From: Gemmatimonadota bacterium
GTDB lineage: Bacteria > Gemmatimonadota > Gemmatimonadetes > Gemmatimonadales > Gemmatimonadaceae
Direction of reading: 5' to 3'
Assembly: GCA_031127075.1 (NCBI GenBank)
Contig: JARIFA010000018.1
Coordinates: forward strand, 1-35,728
DNA: 35,728 nucleotides
The notes beneath the pieces were generated by a model. That model did not search any database, had not been told where the DNA came from, and saw only the letters and a list, made by a program, of their open reading frames with translations. Position numbers and translations under genes: made by a program. Positions 1-6,091 of this stretch are shown here, one piece after another (positions within the stretch are counted from its first letter, which is position 1; every line of letters starts with the position of its first letter).

Positions 1-506
1 AGCAGGTCGGGCCGGTTCGGGAGGACATCCACCAGCAGGCGGACATCACCGAGCGGCAGCACGTCGAGGAGCGGCGTGCCCGGCGCCGCCGCCGTGGTGA
101 GCGTCAGGATCCCGTCGTGGTCCTCGCCCAGCCCCAGTTCGCGCGCCGAGCAGAGCATTCCGTTCGAGGTGAAGCCGCGGATCTTCCGCTTCTCGATCAC
201 GAGGCCGCCCGGCATCGTCGTCCCCGTCCGCGCGAACGGATACGACGCACCGACGGTCACGTTCGGCGCGCCGCACACGACGTCGAGGAGCGTCCCGCTG
301 CCGTCATCCACCTGATTGAAGGAGAGCTTCGTCTCGGGGATGCGCTCACTCGCCACGACCCGCCCGACGACGAAGGGGACGAGGTCGGCGCGGAGCCGCT
401 CGAGCCCTTCCACCGTCGCGACGTGCGCGGTGAGGAGGTCACGGATCGCTTCGGGCGACCGGCCATGCGGCACGAAGCGTGCGAGCCACTCGTGCGAGAT
501 GTTCAT
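1..506 (-). CDS. pheT: Phenylalanyl-tRNA synthetase beta subunit, N-terminal part (truncated by window edge)
   Basis: The beta subunit of the (alpha-beta)2 phenylalanyl-tRNA synthetase, which charges tRNA-Phe in the cytoplasm. About 168 codons are visible, starting MNISHEWLARF, the usual PheT opening. They run into the EMAP/OB-fold tRNA-binding domain at about residues 40-150, recognisable by VVCGAPNV and by KRKIRGFTSNGMLCS followed by ELGLGEDHDGI. The ATG (506-504) overlaps the pheS stop as ATGA, so the two subunits are translationally coupled. The rest of the gene lies left of the window. Identification is firm from the N-terminal domain and the pheS neighbour. Confidence 0.93.
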   Translation of the reverse strand, partial: MNISHEWLARFVPHGRSPEAIRDLLTAHVATVEGLERLRADLVPFVVGRVVASERIPETKLSFNQVDDGSGTLLDVVCGAPNVTVGASYPFARTGTTMPGGLVIEKRKIRGFTSNGMLCSARELGLGEDHDGILTLTTAAAPGTPLLDVLPLGDVRLLVDVLPNRPDL

Positions 507-1537
507 CGGGCGAACTGGTCGAGGAAGCGGACGTCGGCATCGTAGAGGATCCGGATGTCGGGGATCCCGTGCCGCGAGATGGCCGTGCGGGCCGGCCCCA
601 TCCCGAAGGCCCAGCCCGTGTACTTCTCGCTGTCGAGGCCGGCGTGCTCGAGGACCGCGGGATGCACCATCCCCGATCCGAGGATCTCGATCCACCCGGA
701 GAGCTTGCAGACGCCGCACCCGGCGCCACCGCAGACGCCGCACTGCACGTCCATCTCCGCGCTCGGCTCCGTGAACGGGAAGAAACTCGGACGGAACCGC
801 GTCTTCGTCGTGGGGCCGAAGAAGCGACGCGCGAAGTGGGAGAGCGTGGCCTTGAGGTCGGCGAAGGTCACGCCCTCGTCGACCACGAGCCCCTCGATCT
901 GCGCGAACATCGGCGCGTGGGACGGATCGAAGAAGTCGCGGCGGTACACGTTCCCGGGCGCGAGCACGCGCACCGGCGGCGCATACCGCTGGAGCGTGCG
1001 CACCTGCACCGGCGAGGTGTGCGTCCGCAGCACCTGCTCCGGCCCGAGGTACAGCGTGTCGTGCATGTCCATCGCCGGGTGGTCGGCCGGGAAGTTCAGC
1101 GCGCCGAAGTTGTACCACGCGTGCTCCGCCTCGGGGCCGAGGGCGATGGTGAAGCCGAGCTCGCGGAAGATCTCGACGACCTCATCGATGACGAGCGAGA
1201 CCGGATGCACCGCGCCGCGCCACCGGGGGCGCGCCGGCATCGTGCGGTCGAGGGTGGGACCTGCCGCCGTGGCCGCCGCGGCGAGCTCGGCGTGACGCGC
1301 CTCGAGCGCCGCCTCGATAGTGGCCTTCACAGCGTTGGCGCGCTGCCCCGCCTCGCGCTTGTCCTCCTTTGGGAGGGCCCCGAGTCCGGCGAGGATGTCG
1401 GTGAGACGACCGGCCTGCCGGCCCACGAGCGCGTTGCGCACCGCGGTCCACTCGTCGAGGGTGCCCGCGGCGGCGATGCGCCCCGGGGCCTCGGCGGCGA
1501 GCTGATCGAGGGCGGCGAGGAAGTCAGCGAGGGACAC
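503..1537 (-). CDS. pheS: Phenylalanyl-tRNA synthetase alpha subunit
   Basis: The catalytic alpha subunit of phenylalanyl-tRNA synthetase (class II, ATP + Phe + tRNA-Phe). The 344 residues are a normal length. The N-terminal coiled-coil arm (about 1-100) is followed by the class II core: GNVYRRDFFDPSHAPMFAQI (motif 2), RFRPSFFPFTEPSAEMD, and GMGPARTAISRHGIPDIR (motif 3) at the C terminus. Between motifs 2 and 3 is a CX2C-X4-CX2C cluster (C266, C269, C274, C277) just before SGWIEILGSGMVHP, which may bind zinc. The GTG start at 1537 lacks an obvious Shine-Dalgarno sequence, but no better in-frame start lies upstream. It is the fourth gene of the infC operon and overlaps pheT by 4 bases. Confidence 0.96.
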   Translation of the reverse strand: MSLADFLAALDQLAAEAPGRIAAAGTLDEWTAVRNALVGRQAGRLTDILAGLGALPKEDKREAGQRANAVKATIEAALEARHAELAAAATAAGPTLDRTMPARPRWRGAVHPVSLVIDEVVEIFRELGFTIALGPEAEHAWYNFGALNFPADHPAMDMHDTLYLGPEQVLRTHTSPVQVRTLQRYAPPVRVLAPGNVYRRDFFDPSHAPMFAQIEGLVVDEGVTFADLKATLSHFARRFFGPTTKTRFRPSFFPFTEPSAEMDVQCGVCGGAGCGVCKLSGWIEILGSGMVHPAVLEHAGLDSEKYTGWAFGMGPARTAISRHGIPDIRILYDADVRFLDQFAR

Positions 1538-1587
1538 GGAACCGGATGGGATCGGGACGTGGGGAACGGCGGGGGAAAGATACGCGA

Positions 1588-1625
1588 CGAGGGCGGGGAG
1601 CGGACGACGCCACCCCCCGCCCTCG
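1588..1625 (-). other. GC-rich hairpin between rplT and pheS
   Basis: Two perfectly complementary 11-base arms (1588-1598 and 1615-1625) enclose a 16-base loop in the 107-base gap between rplT and pheS. Read on the minus strand the hairpin is not followed directly by a U tract; a short TCTTT lies about 8 bases later. It could be a weak terminator, an attenuator or an RNA-processing or stability element that lowers pheST expression relative to the ribosomal protein genes. Only the stem itself is directly seen. Confidence 0.5.
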
Positions 1626-1644
1626 CGTCACCGGCGGACCGGCG

Positions 1645-2010
1645 TCAGGCCGCCGACTTGAGCGCGGCCTGTGCCTTCTCGGCGATCAGCGCGAACGCGG
1701 CCGGATCGGCGACCGCGAGCTCCGCGAGGATCTTGCGGTCCACGACGATCCCGGCGGCCTGCACGCCGTTGATGAACGCGCTGTAGCTCATCCCGTTGAG
1801 GCGAGCGGCGGCGTTGATACGGACGATCCAGAGCTTCCGGAAGTCGCGCTTCTTGGCCTTGCGATCCCGGTAGGCGTAGACCCACCCGCGCTCCACGGTC
1901 TCCTTCGCGGCCTTCCAGAGCTTGCTCCGGCCGCCGAAGGCGCCCTTGGCGGCCTTCATGATCTGCTTCTTGCGCTTGAGGCGCACGACGTTGGACTTGA
2001 CGCGAGGCAT
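1645..2010 (-). CDS. rplT: 50S ribosomal protein L20
   Basis: L20 binds 23S rRNA early in 50S assembly. In several bacteria it also represses its own operon by binding the leader or the rpmI region. The 121 residues match the family. The start [20 protein letters not shown] is followed by a [17 protein letters not shown] stretch, [18 protein letters not shown] and [16 protein letters not shown], all diagnostic. The ATG at 2010 has an AAGGAG Shine-Dalgarno 8 bases upstream that overlaps the rpmI stop codon. Order infC-rpmI-rplT is the standard arrangement, and pheST follows as in many bacteria. Confidence 0.97.
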   Translation of the reverse strand: MPRVKSNVVRLKRKKQIMKAAKGAFGGRSKLWKAAKETVERGWVYAYRDRKAKKRDFRKLWIVRINAAARLNGMSYSAFINGVQAAGIVVDRKILAELAVADPAAFALIAEKAQAALKSAA

Positions 2011-2022
2011 CGGTCGGTCTCC

Positions 2023-2220
2023 TTAGGCCTGGAGGAGGCGCTTGAGGTTCTTCGCCTCGCCGTTCGTCGCGACCGTGGTCGGACGACGGAGATTGCGCTT
2101 CCGCTTGGCGGTCTTCTTCGTGAGGATGTGGCTCTTGTAAGCCTTGAGGCGCCGCACCTTGCCCTTCCCCGTCACGGAGAAGCGCTTCTTGGCGCCCTTG
2201 TGGGACTTCATCTTCGGCAT
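2023..2220 (-). CDS. rpmI: 50S ribosomal protein L35
   Basis: A small basic 50S protein of 65 residues, [20 protein letters not shown] followed by [13 protein letters not shown] and [11 protein letters not shown], the full L35 signature. The ATG at 2220 follows an AAGGA ribosome-binding site. It lies 14 bases after infC and 12 bases before rplT, so the three genes are one transcription unit. The 9 bases ahead of its ATG are the same as those ahead of the rplT ATG. Confidence 0.97.
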   Translation of the reverse strand: MPKMKSHKGAKKRFSVTGKGKVRRLKAYKSHILTKKTAKRKRNLRRPTTVATNGEAKNLKRLLQA

Positions 2221-2234
2221 CGGTCGGTCCGTCC

Positions 2235-2759
2235 TTAGCGTGGCGTGAGGATCATCGTGAGGGCTTTGCCCTCGAGCTTCGCCGCGGTCTCGATCTTCGC
2301 CACATCCGACAGGGTCTGGGCGACACGCTCGACGACGGCCATACCCAGTTCCGGATGCGCGATCTGCCGACCGCGGAACATCAACGTCACCTTCACCTTG
2401 TTCCCGTCCCCGATGAACGCGCGTGCGTGGTTCACCTTGGTGTCGAAATCGTGCTTCTCGATCCCGGGACGGAACTTCACTTCCTTCAGCTGGATCACGT
2501 GCTGCTTCTTCTTCGCCTGCCGCGCCTGCTTGGCCATCTCGAATTTGTACTTCCCGTAATCCATGATCCGGACCACCGGAGGGCGGGCCATCGGCGCGAC
2601 CTCGACGAGATCGAGCCCCGCCTCCACCGCCATGCTGAGCGCCACATCCACCTCGAGCACGCCGAGCTGCGCGCCGTCGGACCCGATCACGCGGACCGGA
2701 CTGATGCGGATCTGCCGATTGATGCGAGGGCCACGCGGCGCCTGCTTGGTCTCCTGGAT
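2235..2759 (-). CDS. infC: Translation initiation factor IF-3, non-canonical ATC start
   Basis: IF-3 binds the 30S subunit, prevents premature 50S joining and proofreads the start codon-initiator tRNA pair. The 174-residue product has the N-domain ([41 protein letters not shown]), a lysine-rich linker, and the C-domain ([33 protein letters not shown], ending LTMILTPR). No ATG, GTG or TTG fits the conserved N terminus. An ATC codon at 2759-2757 sits 7 bases after an AGGAG ribosome-binding site (2771-2767) and gives the normal family length. Non-canonical AUU/AUC/AUA starts are a known hallmark of infC, allowing IF-3 to repress its own translation. The reading frame stays open upstream to about 2927, but that extension is not IF-3-like. 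Confidence 0.95.
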   Translation of the reverse strand: MQETKQAPRGPRINRQIRISPVRVIGSDGAQLGVLEVDVALSMAVEAGLDLVEVAPMARPPVVRIMDYGKYKFEMAKQARQAKKKQHVIQLKEVKFRPGIEKHDFDTKVNHARAFIGDGNKVKVTLMFRGRQIAHPELGMAVVERVAQTLSDVAKIETAAKLEGKALTMILTPR

Positions 2760-2780
2760 ACGACGGCTCCTGCGAGAGGG

Positions 2781-2816
2781 AAAACAGAAACGCGGACCCC
2801 GCTCACGGAGCCCGCG
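2781..2816 (-). terminator. Intrinsic-terminator-like attenuator in the infC leader
   Basis: On the minus strand a 10-base stem (2816-2807 pairing with 2800-2791, all positions paired including two G-U) closes a 6-base loop. It is followed at once by TTTCTGTTTT (2790-2781). This has the form of a Rho-independent terminator, placed only about 20 bases before the infC start codon and inside the leader rather than after a gene. That position suggests transcription attenuation of the infC-rpmI-rplT operon, as L20 does in Bacillus; the L20 link here is inference. Confidence 0.7.
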
Positions 2817-2952
2817 CACGCACGACGCCGTCCCGGCGTGACGACGCCGACGGGTCGAGCCCTCGAGGACTCCTGCAGCACGACGCCCGAGGGCGAAGGC
2901 CAGAGGGTGGGGTGCACACCAGCGCACCCGCTTACTGAATTGTCCGCTAAAC
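2817..2952 (-). promoter_or_regulatory. Structured 5' leader of the infC operon
   Basis: This gap between the hydrolase stop and the attenuator contains successive potential stem-loops on the minus strand. One is a 6-base stem with a 3-base loop at 2825-2839. Another is a 6-base stem with a TCGA loop at 2857-2872. A third is formed by GGGTGC and GCACCC near 2910-2930. The segment around 2930-2960 is locally AT-richer and may hold the promoter, but no clear -35/-10 pair was identified. The structure upstream of a terminator is what a protein-responsive attenuation leader would look like. Confidence 0.45.
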
Positions 2953-3921
2953 CTAGGCCGGCTCGATGGTTAGGTCAAGGCGTCCCTTGGCATCGGGCCG
3001 CCGGGCCAGCCGCCCCCACGCCGTCGCTGCGTCGTGCTCGAAGACCAGCAACCACCCCGCCGCTTCCGCCTCGGCCCAAAGCGCCCGCTTCGATTCCAGC
3101 GTCCGCAACGGCTCCACGTCATAGCCCATGATCCACGGGAGCGGGACGTGCGCCGTGGTCGGGCAGAGATCCCCAAGAAAGACCGCCGTCTCCCCACCCC
3201 CGTCGATCACGATCGACTGATGGTGCGGCGTATGACCCGGGGTCGCCTGCATCCGGATGCCGGGCAGCAACTCGATGCCGCTCGCCACCAGCTCCAGTTG
3301 CCCGGTCCCCCGCAGTGGTTCCCAGTTCCGAGGGAAATAGCTCGCGGCCGTCCGCTCGTTCGGGTGCATCGCGTAGTGATGCTCCCCCGCGTGCACCAAA
3401 TACCGCGCGTGCGGGAACGCGGCCACCACCGTGCCGTCCGCCTCGAGCCGCGTGTTCCCACCCGCGTGGTCGAAGTGCAGATGCGTGTTGATCACGACGC
3501 GCACGTCCTCCGCGGCGAACCCTGCCGCCGCCAGCGCCGCGTCGAGCATCGACCGATGCCCGGGGACGACGGCCTCAATCCCATAGATGTCGAGGAACTT
3601 TGCGTCCTCCTTCGCCCCCACTCCGGTATCGATCAGCACGAGCCCGTCAGGATGCTCCACCAGCAGGCAGCGCATCCCGAGCGCGATCCGATTCCGCTCG
3701 TCCGCCGGCATCCGACGCTCCCAGAGCGGCTTCGGCACGACGCCGAACATCGCTCCGCCATCGAGCCGCTGCCCGCCGGCCTGCAGTGCGTGGATGGTGA
3801 GCGCGCCGAGCCGGCGCGATGCGTGGAGGGGAGTCGGAGCGGCCATCTGGACACGATACATCCGCGCGGCGCTGTCGCCGAGGGGGGGCGCCCCCCAGTC
3901 ACCGGTGGGACGCCATGCCAC
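2953..3921 (-). CDS. Metallo-beta-lactamase-fold hydrolase
   Basis: A 322-residue MBL-superfamily protein with a complete metal site. The HxHxDH motif is INTHLHFDHAGG (H147, H149, D151, H152), followed by PGHTPHHQ (H230), FLGD (D251) and FEHD (H296). The fold, length and GHTPHH motif resemble the lactonase/YqjP-like branch that hydrolyses esters or lactones. The substrate cannot be told from sequence. The GTG at 3921 is preceded by GAGGAGA at good spacing and was chosen for that reason; an internal ATG at 3846 (MAAPTPLHAS) is the alternative and would remove a 25-residue leader. It lies 28 bases after the exonuclease gene and is probably cotranscribed with it. There is no convincing signal peptide. 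Confidence 0.85.
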   Translation of the reverse strand: MAWRPTGDWGAPPLGDSAARMYRVQMAAPTPLHASRRLGALTIHALQAGGQRLDGGAMFGVVPKPLWERRMPADERNRIALGMRCLLVEHPDGLVLIDTGVGAKEDAKFLDIYGIEAVVPGHRSMLDAALAAAGFAAEDVRVVINTHLHFDHAGGNTRLEADGTVVAAFPHARYLVHAGEHHYAMHPNERTAASYFPRNWEPLRGTGQLELVASGIELLPGIRMQATPGHTPHHQSIVIDGGGETAVFLGDLCPTTAHVPLPWIMGYDVEPLRTLESKRALWAEAEAAGWLLVFEHDAATAWGRLARRPDAKGRLDLTIEPA

Positions 3922-3949
3922 CCAATCTCCTCAGGCACGTTGGCGCCGC

Positions 3950-4591
3950 TCAGACCCCGTCGGCGCCATCACTCGATGCGGGCAGCACCCGCCGACGCTT
4001 CGCGCGCGACGTCCCCGCCGAGAGCCATCGATCGAGCTCGTCCCAGGTATCGATCCCCTGGCGACCGAGGTCGTCGAGCATCCGCTGCAGCACCGTCGCC
4101 GTGGCCAGGGCATCGCCGCTCGCACGGTGCCGATCGTCGATCGTCACGCCGTAGTGGTGCGCGACACTGTCGAGGTTGCGCCGTGGGAGGTGCCGGAGGA
4201 GCCGACGGGCGAGCCGAACCGTGCAGAGCTGCCCCGCCACGATCCCGGCGAGCGGGTGCGGCGCCACCCGCCCGAACTCGGCGGAGAGGAATCCGAAGTC
4301 GAATCGCGCGTTGTGCGCGACGAAGACGCGGTCCGCGAGCACGGCGGCCACCTCCCCTGCCACGTCAGCGAAGGTCGGCTGTCCGCGCACCATCGCATCG
4401 TCGATTCCGGTCAGGCGGGTGATATGCCAGGGGATCGGACGCCCGGGGTCGAGGAGCGAGTGGAAGGCCAGCGTGGCCTCACCCCCCTCGACCGTCACGA
4501 CGGCGAGCTCCGTGACGCGGTCGGTGCCGACCGGCTGCCCCCCGGTGGTCTCGACGTCCACGACAGCAAACGGGAGGGTGTGTAGGCGCAC
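3950..4591 (-). CDS. DnaQ-like 3'-5' exonuclease (DEDDh family)
   Basis: A 213-residue exonuclease of the DNA polymerase III epsilon/PolC exonuclease family. All DEDDh residues are visible: D12 and E14 in VDVETTGG, D98 in HNARFDFGFL, and H155 and D160 in HRASGDALAT. It ends in a short basic tail. It may act as a proofreading or repair exonuclease, but no polymerase domain or UvrC-like fusion is present, so the specific role is open. The start used is GTG (4591), six residues before FAVVDVETTG, with no clear ribosome-binding site. It is divergent from rex, and the Rex operator lies about 53 bases upstream of its start, so it could be coregulated. Confidence 0.88.
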   Translation of the reverse strand: MRLHTLPFAVVDVETTGGQPVGTDRVTELAVVTVEGGEATLAFHSLLDPGRPIPWHITRLTGIDDAMVRGQPTFADVAGEVAAVLADRVFVAHNARFDFGFLSAEFGRVAPHPLAGIVAGQLCTVRLARRLLRHLPRRNLDSVAHHYGVTIDDRHRASGDALATATVLQRMLDDLGRQGIDTWDELDRWLSAGTSRAKRRRVLPASSDGADGV

Positions 4592-4616
4592 CGGCAGAAG
4601 CTAACAGGCGCGGCTA

Positions 4617-4645
4617 TTGAGTCCTCGCCCGGGGCGCCATAGCTT
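4617..4645 (+). promoter_or_regulatory. Candidate sigma-70-like promoter of rex
   Basis: TTGAGT (4617-4622) and TAGCTT (4640-4645) are separated by exactly 17 bases. They match the -35 and -10 consensus at 4 and 3 of 6 positions. The -10 element overlaps the left arm of the Rex operator, so bound Rex would block polymerase. The predicted transcript would begin about 20 bases before the rex GTG, leaving little leader. Confidence 0.4.
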
Positions 4646-4661
4646 GTGAAGAATTTCACAA
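4644..4661 (+). promoter_or_regulatory. Rex operator (Rex box)
   Basis: TTGTGAA-GAAT-TTCACAA is a perfect 7-4-7 inverted repeat identical to the classical Rex consensus. It extends by two further bases on each side (GC at 4642-4643 and 4662-4663). It ends 10 bases before the GTG of rex, so it is almost certainly the autoregulatory site released when NADH binds Rex. It also lies in the promoter region of the divergent exonuclease gene. Confidence 0.95.
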
Positions 4662-4671
4662 GCCTCCCCCC

Positions 4672-5295
4672 GTGAAGCACATCGCCGACTCCACCGTCCG
4701 ACGCCTCTCCCTCTACCTCCGGTTCCTCGAGGAGTTCGAGCGGCACGGCCATGCCACCATCTCGAGCGGCGAGCTCGCCCGCTCCGGCGGCACGACCTCG
4801 GCTCAGGTCCGCAAGGACCTCTCTTTCTTTGGCTCCTTCGGCAAGCGCGGCCTCGGCTACGGCGTCTCCGACCTCATCGCCTCGCTGCGCCATATTCTCG
4901 GCCTCGAGGCCCGCTGGCCCGTTGTGATCGTCGGGGCCGGCAAGATCGGCGCAGCCCTCGCGCAGTACCGTGGATTCGGCACCCACGGCTTCGATGTCGT
5001 CGGCGTCTACGACACCGACCCCGCCCGCGTCGGCGAGGCGTTGAATGGGGTGCCGGTGCGCCCCGACGCGCAGCTCGAGGCCGACATCGCCGCCCTCCGC
5101 CCGCGGATCGCGGTGCTCTGCGTGCCCGGCGAAGCCGCGCAACCCGTCCTCGACCGCGTCGTCGCCGCCGGCATCCGCGCCGTGCTCAACTTCGCCCCCG
5201 CCGCGCTCACCGCTCCCGAGGGCGTGACGGTGCGGACGGTGAACATGGCGACCGAGCTTGAGGTCCTCGCCTTCGCGCTTACGAACGCGCCCTGA
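4672..5295 (+). CDS. rex: Redox-sensing transcriptional repressor Rex
   Basis: Rex binds DNA when the NADH/NAD+ ratio is low and releases it when NADH binds, controlling respiratory and fermentative genes. The 207 residues comprise an N-terminal winged helix (STVRRLSLYLRFLEE, ISSGELARSGGTTSAQVRKD, LSFFGSFGKRGLGYGV) and a Rossmann domain (VIVGAGKIGAAL at about 86-97, acidic D114 in GVYDTD). The C-terminal part carries a FAPAAL segment. The start is GTG at 4672 with no Shine-Dalgarno, so the mRNA may be leaderless or short-leadered. It is the only plus-strand gene in the first 30 kb and overlaps the convergent rsmA by 17 bases at its 3' end. Confidence 0.96.
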   Translation: MKHIADSTVRRLSLYLRFLEEFERHGHATISSGELARSGGTTSAQVRKDLSFFGSFGKRGLGYGVSDLIASLRHILGLEARWPVVIVGAGKIGAALAQYRGFGTHGFDVVGVYDTDPARVGEALNGVPVRPDAQLEADIAALRPRIAVLCVPGEAAQPVLDRVVAAGIRAVLNFAPAALTAPEGVTVRTVNMATELEVLAFALTNAP

Positions 5296-6091
5296 GCAGG
5301 GCCGCGAAGTCGTCGGGGGAGAGCGTCTCCGGACGGCGCGCGCCGTCGAGCCTCGCTCGGGTCAGCACCGCCTCCGCCCCGTCGGCATCGAGCGACCAGA
5401 TCGTCCGCACCACCCGGCGGAGCTGCTTCCGTCGGAGCCCGAAGGCCGCTTGCACGAAGGTGCGGTAGACGGCCTCCTCTGACTCGGCGATCACGGGGTC
5501 GCGCCGCGGCACGACTTCGAGCACCGCAGACTCGACCTGCGGCGGCGGCGTGAAGGCACCGGCGGGGACGCGGAAGAGGCTCCGCACGTCGGCGAGCGCC
5601 TGGAGATTCACCGAGAGCGCGCCGTAGGCGTCACTCCCGGGCGCCGCCGCGGCGCGATCCGCGACCTCCCGCTGCACCAGATACACGGCGCGGCGCGCCC
5701 GCGGGCGGCGCAGCGCATGGAAGAGGATCGGGGTCGTGATGTTGTACGGCACGTTCCCCGCGAGGAGGTATCCGTGCGCCGCCTCCGCGCCCGCTGCCGC
5801 CGCGAGCGCGCCGAGGTCCTGTTGCAGGACGTCCCCCTCGACGAGGGTGAAGCGTGCCTCCCCGCCCCACCGCTCCCGCAGCACGGGGATCAGATCGCGG
5901 TCAAGCTCGATCGCCACCACGTGCCCCGCCCGCGCGAGCAGCGCCTCCGTCAGCGCGCCGCGCCCCGGGCCAATCTCGAGCACGGTGTCCGCAGGGGTGC
6001 TCGCGAGGGCGTCAGCGATCCGGGCGAGGAGACGCGGGTCGGTGAGGAAGTGCTGCCCGAGCCGCTTCTTCGGGCGGGGGAGCGGGCTCAC
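5279..6091 (-). CDS. rsmA: 16S rRNA dimethyladenosine transferase RsmA (KsgA)
   Basis: RsmA dimethylates two adjacent adenines (A1518/A1519, E. coli numbering) in the 3' terminal hairpin of 16S rRNA, using SAM, late in 30S assembly. The 270-residue protein starts SPLPRPKKRLGQHFLTD, the canonical KsgA N terminus. It carries the SAM motif LEIGPGRGALTEALL (38-52), the acidic IELD at 61-64 and the catalytic NVPYNI (113-118), a variant of NLPYN. The GTG at 6091 overlaps the stop of the upstream phosphatase gene as GTGA. The open frame continues upstream, but that part lies inside the phosphatase gene. The 3' end overlaps rex. Confidence 0.95.
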   Translation of the reverse strand: MSPLPRPKKRLGQHFLTDPRLLARIADALASTPADTVLEIGPGRGALTEALLARAGHVVAIELDRDLIPVLRERWGGEARFTLVEGDVLQQDLGALAAAAGAEAAHGYLLAGNVPYNITTPILFHALRRPRARRAVYLVQREVADRAAAAPGSDAYGALSVNLQALADVRSLFRVPAGAFTPPPQVESAVLEVVPRRDPVIAESEEAVYRTFVQAAFGLRRKQLRRVVRTIWSLDADGAEAVLTRARLDGARRPETLSPDDFAALLRARS

